From contig NZ_JAMXIB010000007.1 of NCBI RefSeq assembly GCF_024006985.1, positions 118,248 through 182,247 of the forward strand: a stretch of DNA of 64,000 nt, read 5' to 3'. Below the pieces are notes generated by a model, which was given only the letters and a program-made list of their open reading frames with translations, had not been told where the DNA came from and did not search any database. Below are positions 1 through 9,280 of this stretch, piece by piece (positions within the stretch are counted from its first letter, which is position 1; each line of letters opens with the position of its first letter). The stretch is from Robiginitalea marina (lineage in GTDB: Bacteria > Bacteroidota > Bacteroidia > Flavobacteriales > Flavobacteriaceae). The position numbers were made by a program, and so were the translations under genes.

Positions 1-144
1 TTCGTACTGAAGACCAAAAAGTATGTTGCTCACGACGAGACCAATGATTGCAATATCGGGGATACCGTGCGCATCATGGAAACGCGCCCGTTGAGCAAGA
101 CCAAGTGTTGGAGGTTGGTAGAAATCCTTGAAAGAGCCAAATAA
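1..144 (+). CDS. rpsQ: 30S ribosomal protein S17 (3' part)
   Basis: This is the C-terminal 47 residues of S17, a primary 16S rRNA-binding protein of the small subunit. The frame is open from the first base, reads through a run ending [20 protein letters not shown], which is the typical S17 end, and stops at TAA 142-144. The start lies outside the window. It sits 2 bases before rplN, as expected in the spc operon, and is surely co-transcribed with it. Confidence 0.95.
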   Translation, partial: FVLKTKKYVAHDETNDCNIGDTVRIMETRPLSKTKCWRLVEILERAK

Positions 145-146
145 TC

Positions 147-515
147 ATGGTACAGCAAGAATCGAGACTCAAAGTAGCAGATAACACCGGGGCAAAGGAA
201 GTTTTGACCATACGTGTGTTGGGGGGAACCAAAAGGCGTTATGCCTCCCTGGGCGACAAGATCGTGGTGAGCGTCAAAGAGGCCACCCCGAACGGTACCA
301 TTAAAAAGGGCGCCGTATCCACAGCCGTGGTGGTGCGCACCAAAAAGGAAGTCCGCCGCCCGGATGGTTCATACATCCGGTTTGACGACAATGCCTGTGT
401 ATTGTTGAACCCGCAGGGAGAAATGCGCGGCACCCGGGTGTTCGGCCCTGTGGCCCGCGAACTCCGGGAAAAGCAATTCATGAAAATCGTTTCCTTGGCT
501 CCCGAGGTACTTTAA
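147..515 (+). CDS. rplN: 50S ribosomal protein L14
   Basis: L14 binds 23S rRNA and forms an intersubunit bridge. The 122 residues match the family's usual length and include the conserved opening [15 protein letters not shown] and a C-terminal [14 protein letters not shown] block. It lies between rpsQ and rplX in the standard order with only 2 bases to rpsQ. Nothing is unusual about it. Confidence 0.98.
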   Translation: MVQQESRLKVADNTGAKEVLTIRVLGGTKRRYASLGDKIVVSVKEATPNGTIKKGAVSTAVVVRTKKEVRRPDGSYIRFDDNACVLLNPQGEMRGTRVFGPVARELREKQFMKIVSLAPEVL

Positions 516-527
516 AGATTTAGAGAG

Positions 528-839
528 ATGAAGATAAGGATCAAATCAGGAGATACTGTTCGGGTTACCGCCGGAGACCATAAAGGAAGCGAAGGCAAAG
601 TGGTCCGGATCCTCCGGGACAAGAACAAGGCTATTGTGGAAGGGGTCAACGTGGTATCCAAGCACGAGAAGCCAAGCGCCCAGAACCCCCAGGGGGGGAT
701 TGTGAAGAAGGAAGCCCCTATCCATGTTTCCAACCTGTCGCTGATCGACCCGAAATCCGGTGAGGTTACCCGGGTGGGGTATGAGGTCAGGGACGGCAAG
801 AAAGTAAGGGTTTCTAAAAAATCCAATGAAGTAATTTAG
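528..839 (+). CDS. rplX: 50S ribosomal protein L24
   Basis: L24 is an early assembly protein of the large subunit. The 103-residue product carries a KOW motif near its N-terminus (residues about 5-30, [19 protein letters not shown]) and a basic C-terminal half with [14 protein letters not shown], as in typical L24. It follows rplN by 12 bases and is followed 2 bases later by rplE. Confidence 0.97.
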   Translation: MKIRIKSGDTVRVTAGDHKGSEGKVVRILRDKNKAIVEGVNVVSKHEKPSAQNPQGGIVKKEAPIHVSNLSLIDPKSGEVTRVGYEVRDGKKVRVSKKSNEVI

Positions 840-841
840 TT

Positions 842-1393
842 ATGGCCTACGTACCGAGATTAAAAAAGGAATACCACGAGCGCGTTATCGACGCGCTGCG
901 GGAGGAGTTTGGCTACAAAAATATCATGCAGGTGCCCAGGCTCCAGAAAATCGTCGTCAGCCGCGGCGTAGGGGCTGCGGTGGCTGATAAGAAGCTCATC
1001 GACCACGCTGTGGACGAACTCACCATGATCACCGGACAGAAGGCGGTGTCTACCATTTCCAAAAAGGACGTGGCGGCCTTTAAGCTCCGCAAGGGGATGC
1101 CCATCGGTGCCAAGGTGACCCTCAGGGGAGAGCGGATGTACGAATTCATGGATCGCCTGGTTACCAGTGCGCTTCCCAGGGTTCGCGATTTCCAGGGCAT
1201 AAAGGCCAGCGGTTTTGATGGCAGGGGGAACTACAACCTCGGGGTTACCGAGCAGATTATCTTCCCCGAGATCAATATTGACAAGATCAACCGGATCAAC
1301 GGGATGGACATCACCTTCGTGACCTCTGCAACGACCGATACAGAGGCAAAATCACTGTTAAGCGAAATGGGGTTACCCTTTAAAAAGAAGTAG
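842..1393 (+). CDS. rplE: 50S ribosomal protein L5
   Basis: L5 binds 5S rRNA and contacts the P-site tRNA in the central protuberance. The 183-residue protein has the family blocks [14 protein letters not shown] near the N-terminus and [17 protein letters not shown] near the C-terminus. Length is normal. It is packed between rplX (2 bases) and rpsN (1 base), consistent with translational coupling. Confidence 0.98.
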   Translation: MAYVPRLKKEYHERVIDALREEFGYKNIMQVPRLQKIVVSRGVGAAVADKKLIDHAVDELTMITGQKAVSTISKKDVAAFKLRKGMPIGAKVTLRGERMYEFMDRLVTSALPRVRDFQGIKASGFDGRGNYNLGVTEQIIFPEINIDKINRINGMDITFVTSATTDTEAKSLLSEMGLPFKKK

Positions 1394-1394
1394 T

Positions 1395-1664
1395 ATGGCT
1401 AAAGAATCAATGAAGGCCCGTGAACGCAAAAGGGCAAAACTGGTAGCAAAATACGCAGCGAAGCGCAAGGCCCTGAAAGAGGCCGGCGACTATGAAGCAT
1501 TGCAAAAGCTGCCCAAGAATGCTTCCCCGGTTCGCGTTCACAACCGTTGCAAGCTTACCGGACGGCCCAAAGGATACATGCGTACCTTCGGAATTTCAAG
1601 GGTAATGTTCCGCGAGATGGCCAATCAGGGACTGATTCCCGGAGTGAAAAAAGCAAGTTGGTAA
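1395..1664 (+). CDS. rpsN: 30S ribosomal protein S14, zinc-free type
   Basis: S14 belongs to the head of the small subunit. The 89 residues are the long form, with [20 protein letters not shown] in the C-terminal half. Only one cysteine is present where the zinc-binding form has CxxC pairs, so this is the zinc-independent paralogue type (seen in the sequence; meaning from family knowledge). It starts 1 base after the rplE stop. Confidence 0.97.
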   Translation: MAKESMKARERKRAKLVAKYAAKRKALKEAGDYEALQKLPKNASPVRVHNRCKLTGRPKGYMRTFGISRVMFREMANQGLIPGVKKASW

Positions 1665-1685
1665 CCTCTTAAATTACAGGAAAAG

Positions 1686-2084
1686 ATGTTTACAGATCCG
1701 ATCGCAGATTATTTGACCCGCATCCGCAATGCAAGCCGGGCGGGGCACCGGGTGGTGGAAATTCCTGCTTCCAAACTGAAGAAGGAGATTACCAAAATCC
1801 TGTTTGACCAGGGATATATCCTTAGCTACAAGTTTGAGGAAAACGACGCCCAGGGATCTATCAAGATCGCCCTGAAGTATGACAAGGTTACCAAGGAACC
1901 GGTAATCCGTCAGATTCAGCGCATGAGTACCCCCGGACTTCGTAAATATGCAGGCTCCCAGGACCTGCCCCGGGTGCTTAACGGGCTTGGAATTGCCATC
2001 GTCTCCACCTCCCACGGGGTGATGACCAGCAAACAGGCCAGGAAGGAAAATGTGGGTGGAGAGGTTCTCTGCTACGTGTATTAA
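1686..2084 (+). CDS. rpsH: 30S ribosomal protein S8
   Basis: S8 binds the central domain of 16S rRNA, and in E. coli it represses the spc operon. The 132-residue product starts with the family block TDPIADYLTRIRNA and ends with a GGEVLCYVY-type C-terminus; the STSHGVMTS motif is present. It lies between rpsN and rplF with short gaps. Whether it autoregulates here cannot be seen. Confidence 0.98.
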   Translation: MFTDPIADYLTRIRNASRAGHRVVEIPASKLKKEITKILFDQGYILSYKFEENDAQGSIKIALKYDKVTKEPVIRQIQRMSTPGLRKYAGSQDLPRVLNGLGIAIVSTSHGVMTSKQARKENVGGEVLCYVY

Positions 2085-2107
2085 TGCAAGTATAAAGAAT
2101 CAGCAGC

Positions 2108-2650
2108 ATGTCTAGAATAGGTAAAAATCCGGTCGCCATCCCTGAGGGAGTAACGGTAACCGTTGCCGACAACATGATCACGGTAAAGGGAAAGCTCGGG
2201 GAACTCCAGCAGGAATTTTCCGATGTGGATGTTACCGTAGCCGATGGGGAAGTAACAGTGAACCGCCATACTGAAAGCAAGGAACACAAGGCCAAGCATG
2301 GCCTTTACCGCTCCCTGGTCTCCAACATGATCAAGGGGGTCACGGTAGGGTGGACCAAGGAACTGGAACTGGTAGGGGTCGGATACCGGGCCAGCAACCA
2401 GGGGCAGAAGCTGGATCTCGCCCTGGGGATGTCGCACAATATCGTCCTGGAAATCGCCCCGGAGGTAAAAGTGGAAACTACGGCCGAAAAGGGAAAGAAC
2501 CCGACTATAAAACTGACTTCCCACGACAAACAGCTGGTGGGACAGGTGGCTGCCAAAATTCGCTCTTTCCGCAAGCCTGAGCCTTACAAAGGGAAAGGGA
2601 TCAAGTTCCGCGGCGAACTTATACGCAGAAAAGCAGGTAAATCAGCTTAA
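2108..2650 (+). CDS. rplF: 50S ribosomal protein L6
   Basis: L6 lies near the GTPase-associated centre of the large subunit. The 180-residue protein begins SRIGKNPVAIPEGV and has the C-terminal signature PEPYKGKGIKFRGE, both diagnostic. Two similar alpha/beta halves are expected for the family. It sits between rpsH and rplR in the standard order. Confidence 0.98.
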   Translation: MSRIGKNPVAIPEGVTVTVADNMITVKGKLGELQQEFSDVDVTVADGEVTVNRHTESKEHKAKHGLYRSLVSNMIKGVTVGWTKELELVGVGYRASNQGQKLDLALGMSHNIVLEIAPEVKVETTAEKGKNPTIKLTSHDKQLVGQVAAKIRSFRKPEPYKGKGIKFRGELIRRKAGKSA

Positions 2651-2662
2651 TTATTAGGTATT

Positions 2663-3019
2663 ATGGGACTATCGAAGTCTGAAAAGAGAAACAAGATCAG
2701 AAGACGCATCCGCAAGGTTTCCTTCGGAACCCCGGAAAGGCCCCGCCTGTCGGTTTTCCGCAGCAATAAGGAAATCTATGCCCAGATCATAGATGATACC
2801 ACCGGAAAAACACTGGTGGCAGCCTCTTCCCGTGACAAGGACCTGAGTGCGTCCAAGGGGACCAAATCGGAAATCGCTTCTGAGGTGGGCAAGGTGCTGG
2901 CCAAAAAGGCCCAGTCGGCCGGTGTGGAGGCGGTAGCCTTCGACCGTGGCGGCTATCAGTACCACGGCAGGGTTAAATCCCTGGCTGACGGAGCAAGAGA
3001 AGGCGGACTAAAATTTTAA
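2663..3019 (+). CDS. rplR: 50S ribosomal protein L18
   Basis: L18 binds 5S rRNA together with L5. The 118 residues show a very basic N-terminus ([15 protein letters not shown]), the core [20 protein letters not shown], and the terminal block [19 protein letters not shown]. Length is normal. It is separated by 8 bases from rpsE. Confidence 0.98.
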   Translation: MGLSKSEKRNKIRRRIRKVSFGTPERPRLSVFRSNKEIYAQIIDDTTGKTLVAASSRDKDLSASKGTKSEIASEVGKVLAKKAQSAGVEAVAFDRGGYQYHGRVKSLADGAREGGLKF

Positions 3020-3027
3020 AACGAGTT

Positions 3028-3552
3028 ATGTACGGGAAATATAAGAATGTGGAGACTGTAAAACCGGGAGGTCTGGAACTGAAAGACCGACTGGTAGCTG
3101 TTCAACGGGTTACCAAGGTGACCAAGGGAGGCCGCGCTTTCGGGTTCTCCGCCATTGTGGTGGTTGGGGACGAAAACGGGGTCGTGGGCCACGGGCTTGG
3201 GAAATCCAAGGAAGTAGCCACTGCCATTGCAAAGGCCGTTGAGGACGCCAAGAAGAACCTGGTGCGCATCCCCTTGAATCACGGGACGCTGCCCCACGAG
3301 CAGAAGGGCAAGTACGGAGGTGCACGGGTATACGTGCAACCCGCCTCGCACGGTACCGGGGTGATCGCCGGGGGAGCCGTCCGCGCCGTCCTCGAAGCTG
3401 TGGGCGTACAGGATGTACTGTCCAAGTCGCAGGGGTCTTCCAACCCGCACAACGTGGTGAAGGCTACCTTCGACGCCCTGTTGCAGTTGAGGGATGCCAA
3501 TACAGTCGCCAGGCAACGGGGTATTTCCCTGGAAAAGGTTTACAACGGATAA
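3028..3552 (+). CDS. rpsE: 30S ribosomal protein S5
   Basis: S5 is a small-subunit protein important for decoding accuracy. The 174-residue product has the N-terminal double-stranded RNA-binding fold block [16 protein letters not shown] (about residues 29-44) and a C-terminal S5 domain with [20 protein letters not shown]. Order and spacing in the operon are standard. Confidence 0.98.
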   Translation: MYGKYKNVETVKPGGLELKDRLVAVQRVTKVTKGGRAFGFSAIVVVGDENGVVGHGLGKSKEVATAIAKAVEDAKKNLVRIPLNHGTLPHEQKGKYGGARVYVQPASHGTGVIAGGAVRAVLEAVGVQDVLSKSQGSSNPHNVVKATFDALLQLRDANTVARQRGISLEKVYNG

Positions 3553-3564
3553 GGATACAGGACC

Positions 3565-3744
3565 ATGGCAAAAATTCGAGTTAAGCAAGTCAAGAGCAGC
3601 ATCAAGCGCCCGAAGAATCAGAAATTGACCCTCGAGGCACTTGGGTTGCGCGGAATAGGACAGGAAGTGGAACACGAGACCACCCCCAGTATCCTTGGAA
3701 TGATCAACAAAGTACAACACCTGGTTTCTACGGAAGAAGCTTAA
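3565..3744 (+). CDS. rpmD: 50S ribosomal protein L30
   Basis: L30 is a small large-subunit protein present in many but not all bacteria. ATG at 3565 opens a 59-codon frame ending TAA 3742-3744. The translation starts AKIRVKQVKSSIKRPKNQK and contains LGLRGIGQ, the L30 hallmark. It fills the space between rpsE and rplO exactly where L30 belongs. Confidence 0.96.
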   Translation: MAKIRVKQVKSSIKRPKNQKLTLEALGLRGIGQEVEHETTPSILGMINKVQHLVSTEEA

Positions 3745-3756
3745 AATAAAGGCAGT

Positions 3757-4209
3757 ATGGATTTATCGAATTTAAAACCGGCAAAAGGTTCCGTTCACAA
3801 AAGCGGCAAGACCGTTGGGCGCGGGCAGGGCTCCGGAAAAGGAGGTACTGCCACCCGTGGGCACAAGGGTGCCAAGTCCCGCTCCGGGTATTCCAAGAAA
3901 ATTGGCTTCGAGGGAGGGCAGATGCCCCTTCAGCGCCGGGTGCCCAAGTTTGGGTTCAATAACATCAACCGGAAGGAATATCGCGGGATCAACCTCGACA
4001 CCCTTCAGGAACTGGTAGACAATGGGGCAGTTAAGCAGGAGCTCAACCACGATCAAATGGTGGAACTGCGCCTGGCACACAAGAATGACCTGGTTAAAAT
4101 CATGGGAAGGGGTGAGCTGAAAGCGCCCCTGAAAGTAACCGCACACAAATTTACGGCCACCGCCAAGGCTGCCATCGAGGCTGCCGGAGGTGAGGCCATC
4201 GCTTTATAA
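3757..4209 (+). CDS. rplO: 50S ribosomal protein L15
   Basis: L15 is a late-assembly protein with a long glycine-rich extension. The 150-residue product has the characteristic GRGQGSGKGGTATRGHKG stretch (about residues 22-39), then GFEGGQMPLQRRVPKFGF. It lies directly upstream of secY, 11 bases away, the conserved arrangement for export of spc-operon co-regulated SecY. Confidence 0.98.
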   Translation: MDLSNLKPAKGSVHKSGKTVGRGQGSGKGGTATRGHKGAKSRSGYSKKIGFEGGQMPLQRRVPKFGFNNINRKEYRGINLDTLQELVDNGAVKQELNHDQMVELRLAHKNDLVKIMGRGELKAPLKVTAHKFTATAKAAIEAAGGEAIAL

Positions 4210-4220
4210 GCCCAGGCTTT

Positions 4221-5561
4221 ATGAAGAAATTTTTTGAGATCATATCCAATATCTGGAAGATTGAAGAGCTGAAAACCCGGATCATCGTGACCCTGGGACT
4301 GCTGCTGGTGTACCGGTTTGGGGCACAGGTGGTGCTTCCCGGGATCGATACCACCCAGCTCGCCCAACTCTCTTCCAATACGGAACAGGGAATCCTTGGG
4401 ATCCTCAATGCGTTTACCGGGGGGGCTTTTGCCAATGCCTCGGTTTTTGCCCTGGGGATTATGCCCTATATCTCGGCATCCATCGTGGTGCAGCTTATGG
4501 GGATTGCCATTCCGTACCTTCAAAAGCTTGACAAAGAAGGGGAAAGCGGACGCAAGACCAAGACTCAGATCACCCGCTGGCTCACCATTGCCATCTGTAT
4601 TGTGCAGGCGCCGGCGTACCTGTACAGCCTGGGGGCCCTAGGGGTACCCGACAGCGCGTTCCTGCTGGGCAAGGGCCTGAATTTTGTGATCCCTTCCGTA
4701 ATCATATTGGTCACCGGGTGTGTGTTCGCCATGTGGCTCGGGGAGCGGATCACCGACAAGGGTATCGGAAACGGGATCTCCCTGCTTATTATGATCGGGA
4801 TCATCGCCACCCTCCCGCAGGCTTTCGTTCAGGAAGCAGCTTCCCGCCTGAATGGGAACGGCGGTCCGATGCTGATCCTGGTGGAACTGATCCTCTGGTT
4901 TGTGGTGATCCTGGCCAGTGTGTTGCTGGTTATGGCCACCCGCAGGGTTCCGGTGCAATACGCCCGTCGTACGGCCTCCGGGGGATATGAAAAAAATATC
5001 ATGGGGTCGCGTCAGTACATTCCCCTGAAGCTGAATGCTTCCGGGGTGATGCCCATCATTTTTGCCCAGGCGATCATGTTTGCCCCGGGCTTGTTGGGAA
5101 GGACCTTCAACAGCACGGCCGTCGGACAGTGGATGGAGGTGCAGTTCCAGGATATTTTCGGCCTGGCGTACAACATTTTGTTCGCGTTGCTGATCATCAT
5201 CTTTACCTATTTCTATACGGCCATAACCGTGCCCACCAACAAGATGGCCGATGACCTGAAACGCAGCGGTGGGTTTATCCCGGGGATAAGGCCCGGAAAG
5301 GAGACCGGGGAATTCCTGGATCGGGTTATGTCGCATATCACGCTGCCGGGTTCTGTTTTCCTGGCGATCCTGGCGGTTTTTCCCGCCATTGTGGTCAAAT
5401 TGATCAACATTCAGCCGAACTGGGCCCTGTTTTACGGGGGTACCTCCCTGCTGATCATGGTGGGGGTGGCCATAGACACGGTGCAACAGGTGAATGCCTA
5501 CCTGTTGAATCGCCACTATGACGGGTTGATGAAAACGGGTAAAAACAGAAAAGTAGCATAA
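4221..5561 (+). CDS. secY: Protein translocase subunit SecY
   Basis: SecY is the channel subunit of the SecYEG translocase in the inner membrane. The 446-residue protein contains ten hydrophobic segments, the plug-region [13 protein letters not shown], and [14 protein letters not shown] around residue 187, both typical of SecY. Length is normal. It follows rplO and precedes infA by 4 bases; no map (methionine aminopeptidase) gene stands between, unlike the arrangement in many Firmicutes. Confidence 0.98.
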   Translation: MKKFFEIISNIWKIEELKTRIIVTLGLLLVYRFGAQVVLPGIDTTQLAQLSSNTEQGILGILNAFTGGAFANASVFALGIMPYISASIVVQLMGIAIPYLQKLDKEGESGRKTKTQITRWLTIAICIVQAPAYLYSLGALGVPDSAFLLGKGLNFVIPSVIILVTGCVFAMWLGERITDKGIGNGISLLIMIGIIATLPQAFVQEAASRLNGNGGPMLILVELILWFVVILASVLLVMATRRVPVQYARRTASGGYEKNIMGSRQYIPLKLNASGVMPIIFAQAIMFAPGLLGRTFNSTAVGQWMEVQFQDIFGLAYNILFALLIIIFTYFYTAITVPTNKMADDLKRSGGFIPGIRPGKETGEFLDRVMSHITLPGSVFLAILAVFPAIVVKLINIQPNWALFYGGTSLLIMVGVAIDTVQQVNAYLLNRHYDGLMKTGKNRKVA

Positions 5562-5565
5562 TCAT

Positions 5566-5781
5566 ATGGCCAAGCAAGCTGCTATAGAACAAGACGGGAC
5601 CATCATTGAGGCGCTATCCAATGCGATGTTCCGCGTAGAGCTGGAAAACGGGCACGTGGTGACCGCGCACATCTCCGGAAAGATGCGCATGCACTACATC
5701 AAATTGCTGCCCGGAGACAAGGTGAAGCTTGAAATGAGCCCATACGACTTATCCAAGGCGAGAATAACTTACAGATACTAA
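5566..5781 (+). CDS. infA: Translation initiation factor IF-1
   Basis: IF-1 binds the A site of the 30S subunit during initiation. The 71 residues form a single S1/OB-type domain with [20 protein letters not shown] and the C-terminal [14 protein letters not shown], both diagnostic. Its place between secY and rpmJ is standard. Confidence 0.98.
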   Translation: MAKQAAIEQDGTIIEALSNAMFRVELENGHVVTAHISGKMRMHYIKLLPGDKVKLEMSPYDLSKARITYRY

Positions 5782-5794
5782 GAAACCGGAACCG

Positions 5795-5911
5795 ATGAAA
5801 GTAAGAGCTTCCATAAAGAAAAGAAGTGCCGATTGCAAAATTGTACGCCGCAAGGGAAGGCTGTACGTGATCAACAAAAAGAATCCTAGATATAAACAAA
5901 GACAGGGGTAG
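5795..5911 (+). CDS. rpmJ: 50S ribosomal protein L36, cysteine-poor type
   Basis: ATG at 5795 opens a 38-codon frame ending TAG 5909-5911, reading [20 protein letters not shown] and ending RYKQRQG, an L36. Three of the four usual zinc ligands (C, C, C, H) are replaced; only one cysteine remains. It is therefore the zinc-free type, as for the S14 upstream. The ATG of rpsM follows 2 bases after the stop. Confidence 0.95.
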   Translation: MKVRASIKKRSADCKIVRRKGRLYVINKKNPRYKQRQG

Positions 5912-5913
5912 TT

Positions 5914-6288
5914 ATGGCAAGAATTGCAGGTGTTGACATACCAAAACAGAAAAGAGGCGTCATAGCCCTTACCTATATTTTCGGTATCGGAAAGAGCCGG
6001 GCCCAGGAAATCCTGGACAAGGCCGGGGTAAACCAGGACGCCAAGGTTTCCGACTGGACCGATGATGAAATCGGGCGTATCCGCGAGGTGGTTTCCGGGT
6101 ATACGATCGAAGGGGAGCTCAGGTCAGAGACCCAACTGAACATCAAGCGGCTGATGGACATCGGCTGTTACCGCGGGATCCGCCACCGTATCGGGCTTCC
6201 GCTTCGGGGCCAGCGTACCAAGAATAATTCCAGGACCCGTAAAGGAAAGCGTAAGACGGTAGCAAACAAGAAGAAAGCCACCAAGTAA
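5914..6288 (+). CDS. rpsM: 30S ribosomal protein S13
   Basis: S13 sits in the 30S head and contacts the P-site tRNA and L5. The 124 residues start with [13 protein letters not shown] and end with the basic [17 protein letters not shown] tail, both typical. It is the first gene of the alpha-operon part. A 93-base gap follows before rpsK. Confidence 0.98.
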   Translation: MARIAGVDIPKQKRGVIALTYIFGIGKSRAQEILDKAGVNQDAKVSDWTDDEIGRIREVVSGYTIEGELRSETQLNIKRLMDIGCYRGIRHRIGLPLRGQRTKNNSRTRKGKRKTVANKKKATK

Positions 6289-6381
6289 TAATAGCACAGG
6301 GCAGTGCGGGGGCATAGGCTTGCCGGAAACGGAAACCCGGGCCTTCCTTCCCCACGGACCCTCACGGATAGTTAGAGAAAT

Positions 6382-6783
6382 ATGGCAAAAACAGGTTCAA
6401 AAGCAGCAAAGACCACCAAAAAGCGGAAAGTCGCGGTGGAATCTACGGGGGAGGCCCATATCACGGCTTCTTTCAACAACATCATCATCTCCCTGACCAA
6501 TAAGAAGGGCGATGTGATTTCCTGGGCTTCAGCCGGGAAAATGGGATTCCGCGGTTCCAAGAAGAACACCCCCTATGCGGCCCAGGTGGCGGCGGAGGAA
6601 TGTTCCAAGACCGCCCACGAAGCCGGACTCCGCAAGGTAAAGGTATATGTGAAGGGCCCCGGGAACGGAAGGGAATCCGCTATCCGGACCATCCATAATG
6701 CCGGGATCGAGGTAACGGAGATCATCGACGTGACCCCGCTGCCGCACAACGGTTGCCGCCCGCCCAAAAGGCGTCGCGTCTGA
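6382..6783 (+). CDS. rpsK: 30S ribosomal protein S11
   Basis: S11 forms part of the mRNA exit channel on the 30S platform. The 133-residue product has [15 protein letters not shown] in the N-terminal half and the invariant C-terminus [13 protein letters not shown]. The gap before it (6289-6381) and after it (6784-6874) are larger than elsewhere in the operon but contain no readable gene. Confidence 0.98.
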   Translation: MAKTGSKAAKTTKKRKVAVESTGEAHITASFNNIIISLTNKKGDVISWASAGKMGFRGSKKNTPYAAQVAAEECSKTAHEAGLRKVKVYVKGPGNGRESAIRTIHNAGIEVTEIIDVTPLPHNGCRPPKRRRV

Positions 6784-6874
6784 CGATTGTTCAATTATTT
6801 TTTCACTGGGGGCGTAGTTACGGTTATCGAAGGATTCGCCTTAATTCATACCCACGCCTTCAAAACTTTAGAAA

Positions 6875-7480
6875 ATGGCAAGATATACAGGACCAAAAAC
6901 AAAAATAGCCCGGAAATTCGGAGAGGCTATCTTCGGGGATGACAAATCCTTCGAGAAAAAGAACTATCCCCCCGGGATGCACGGAAACACCCGTCGCCGC
7001 GGGAAGAAATCGGAATACGCCGTACAGCTGGAAGAGAAGCAGAAGGCGAAATACACTTACGGGATCCTCGAGCGCCAGTTCCGCAACCTTTTTGAAAGGG
7101 CGAACCGGAGCAAAGGCGTAACCGGGGAGGTATTGCTGCAGCTTTGCGAGTCCCGTCTCGACAACGTGGTGTACCGCATGGGGGTTGCCCCCTCTCGCCG
7201 CGCTGCCCGTCAACTGGTGAGCCATCGGCACATTACCGTGAATGGCGAACTGGTCAACATCCCGTCTTACTCCCTAAAAGCAGGCGATGTGGTCGGTGTC
7301 CGCGAAAAATCCAAGTCCCTGCAGAGTATTGAGGACTCCCTCGCTTCCAACAGCGCGGTATACGAGTGGATCAGCTGGAATTCCGACAAAAAGGAAGGGA
7401 CCTTCGTGGCCATTCCCGAGCGGATCCAGATTCCTGAGAACATCAAGGAGCAACTGATAGTCGAGTTATACTCTAAATAA
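6875..7480 (+). CDS. rpsD: 30S ribosomal protein S4
   Basis: S4 nucleates 16S rRNA folding, and in E. coli it represses the alpha operon. The 201-residue protein has the S4 N-terminal domain, then the S4 RNA-binding core [18 protein letters not shown] at about residues 108-125. The 91-base upstream gap could hold a regulatory leader, but I could not identify a defined pseudoknot. It is followed by rpoA. Confidence 0.98.
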   Translation: MARYTGPKTKIARKFGEAIFGDDKSFEKKNYPPGMHGNTRRRGKKSEYAVQLEEKQKAKYTYGILERQFRNLFERANRSKGVTGEVLLQLCESRLDNVVYRMGVAPSRRAARQLVSHRHITVNGELVNIPSYSLKAGDVVGVREKSKSLQSIEDSLASNSAVYEWISWNSDKKEGTFVAIPERIQIPENIKEQLIVELYSK

Positions 7481-7498
7481 TACAACACAGATCCGATT

Positions 7499-8491
7499 AT
7501 GGCATTATTAAATTTTCAGCGGCCCGATAAAGTTATAATGATTGACTCCACCGATTTCGAGGGGAAATTTGAATTCCGTCCCCTGGAACCCGGTTATGGG
7601 CTCACTGTCGGGAATGCGCTCAGAAGGGTATTGCTTGCTTCCCTTGAGGGGTTTGCCATCACTTCGGTGCGTATGGACAAGGTAGAACATGAATTTTCGG
7701 TAATCGAGGGTGTTGTTGAGGATGTAACCGAGATTATCCTGAACCTGAAACAGGTTCGTTTCAAGCGCCAGATCGACGACGTGAATGAGGAAACCGTTTC
7801 GGTATCCGTGAGTGGTAAGGATCAGATGAAAGCCGGGGATTTCCAGAAATTCATTTCCGGTTTCCAGATCCTCAATCCCGACCTGGTGATTTGCAATATG
7901 GATCCGAAAGTGAGCCTGAACATGGAAATCATCATTGAAAAGGGTCGCGGGTATGTTCCGGCTGAGGAAAACAAAAAGGCCAATTCCCCCCTGGGGACGA
8001 TTGCGGTCGATTCTATTTTCACCCCGGTTCGGAATGTGAAGTACAGCATAGAGAACTACCGGGTGGAGCAGAAGACCGACTACGAGAAGCTGGTATTTGA
8101 GGTTTCCACCGATGGTTCGATCCACCCGAAGCAGGCCCTTACAGAGGCGGCCAAGGTACTGATCCACCATTTTATGCTGTTTTCCGACGAGCGTATTACC
8201 CTGGAGGCTGATGAAATCGCACAGACCGAAACCTATGATGAGGAGTCCCTCCACATGCGCCAGCTGCTCAAGACCAAGCTGGTGGATATGGACCTCTCCG
8301 TCAGGGCGTTGAATTGCCTGAAAGCCGCGGAGGTGGATACCCTGGGTGACCTGGTGGCCTTCAACAAGAACGACCTGATGAAGTTCCGCAACTTCGGCAA
8401 AAAGTCGCTTACGGAGCTCGAGGAGCTGGTCATCAACAAGGGACTGAGCTTTGGGATGGATTTGTCAAAGTATAAACTGGATAAAGATTAA
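7499..8491 (+). CDS. rpoA: RNA polymerase alpha subunit
   Basis: RpoA dimerises to start RNA polymerase assembly and contacts activators and UP elements. The 330 residues comprise the N-terminal dimerisation/assembly domain ([17 protein letters not shown] near residue 31-47), a linker around 230-250, and the C-terminal helix-hairpin-helix domain ([16 protein letters not shown], about 270-285; [13 protein letters not shown]). Position between rpsD and rplQ is canonical. Confidence 0.99.
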   Translation: MALLNFQRPDKVIMIDSTDFEGKFEFRPLEPGYGLTVGNALRRVLLASLEGFAITSVRMDKVEHEFSVIEGVVEDVTEIILNLKQVRFKRQIDDVNEETVSVSVSGKDQMKAGDFQKFISGFQILNPDLVICNMDPKVSLNMEIIIEKGRGYVPAEENKKANSPLGTIAVDSIFTPVRNVKYSIENYRVEQKTDYEKLVFEVSTDGSIHPKQALTEAAKVLIHHFMLFSDERITLEADEIAQTETYDEESLHMRQLLKTKLVDMDLSVRALNCLKAAEVDTLGDLVAFNKNDLMKFRNFGKKSLTELEELVINKGLSFGMDLSKYKLDKD

Positions 8492-8533
8492 GCAGGGCCG
8501 CAGTTTACACGCCCCGCGAAACTACACTAAGAG

Positions 8534-9175
8534 ATGAGACACGGAAAGAAAGTCAACCACCTGGGAAGGAAGGCAGCGCACAGAAGGTCAATGATGGCCA
8601 ATATGGCCTGTTCGCTCATAGAACACAAAAGGATCAATACTACCCTGGCCAAGGCCAAGGCCCTGAAACAGTTCGTTGAGCCCTTGCTGACCCGGTCAAA
8701 GGCAGAGAACAACCAAACCGCCGAAAAAGGGACCCATAACCGCAGGATTGCCTTCAGCAACCTCAGGAGCAAGGAAGCCGTTACAGAACTCTTCAGTACG
8801 GTAGCCGAGAAGATCGGGGACAGGCCGGGAGGTTATACCCGCATTATTAAATTGGGTAACCGTTTGGGGGACAACGCCGAAATGGCCATGATTGAACTGG
8901 TAGACTTCAACGAAATCTACAACGCCGGCAAAGCCAAGAAAAAGACCACCCGCAGGAGCCGTCGTTCCAAGGGCAAATCGGAGGAAGCTGCCCCGGCGGC
9001 CCCAGGGAAACCGGCCAAAGCCGCCCCGGAGGAAACCGTAGAGGCAGTTGCTGAAGCCGAAGCCGTTACTGTGGAGGAAACCGGTGTTGAAGAAGCCGGG
9101 GTTGAAGAGACCCAGGCCGAAGCTGCTCCCCAGGAGTCAGAGGATGAAGTAAAAAAGGATGATGCGGAAGCCTGA
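8534..9175 (+). CDS. rplQ: 50S ribosomal protein L17 with long acidic tail
   Basis: L17 surrounds the peptide exit tunnel. The first roughly 120 residues are an ordinary L17 ([41 protein letters not shown]). The remaining ~75 residues are a basic linker ([15 protein letters not shown]) followed by a tail rich in Ala, Glu, Val and Pro with acidic repeats. At 213 residues it is far longer than typical 115-130-residue bacterial L17. It is the last gene of the operon, before a strong terminator. Confidence 0.97.
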   Translation: MRHGKKVNHLGRKAAHRRSMMANMACSLIEHKRINTTLAKAKALKQFVEPLLTRSKAENNQTAEKGTHNRRIAFSNLRSKEAVTELFSTVAEKIGDRPGGYTRIIKLGNRLGDNAEMAMIELVDFNEIYNAGKAKKKTTRRSRRSKGKSEEAAPAAPGKPAKAAPEETVEAVAEAEAVTVEETGVEEAGVEETQAEAAPQESEDEVKKDDAEA

Positions 9176-9204
9176 AACGCGCGTTGTCAAAAGTTATAAA
9201 CAAG

Positions 9205-9238
9205 AAAAGGATAGTCCGGAAAGGCTATCCTTTTTTTT
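9205..9238 (+). terminator. Rho-independent terminator of the ribosomal operon
   Basis: A hairpin with arms AAAAGGATAG (9205-9214) and CTATCCTTTT (9225-9234) around a 10-base loop is followed by a run of T to 9238. It ends the spc-alpha operon, 29 bases after the rplQ stop. Confidence 0.9.
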
Positions 9239-9280
9239 ATGTTATTTTGTTTTACAGGAAACCAACAGGGAAGTTGCATT

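Noticed and set aside
4638..5516. Long minus-strand open frame opposite secY (292 codons)
   Set aside because: It is the complement of strongly conserved SecY codons; Gly/His/Gln-rich product has no family look. Shadow of GC-rich coding bias.
6784..6874. S4-binding leader before rpsD
   Set aside because: The gap is long enough, but I could not draw a convincing pseudoknot; left unclaimed.
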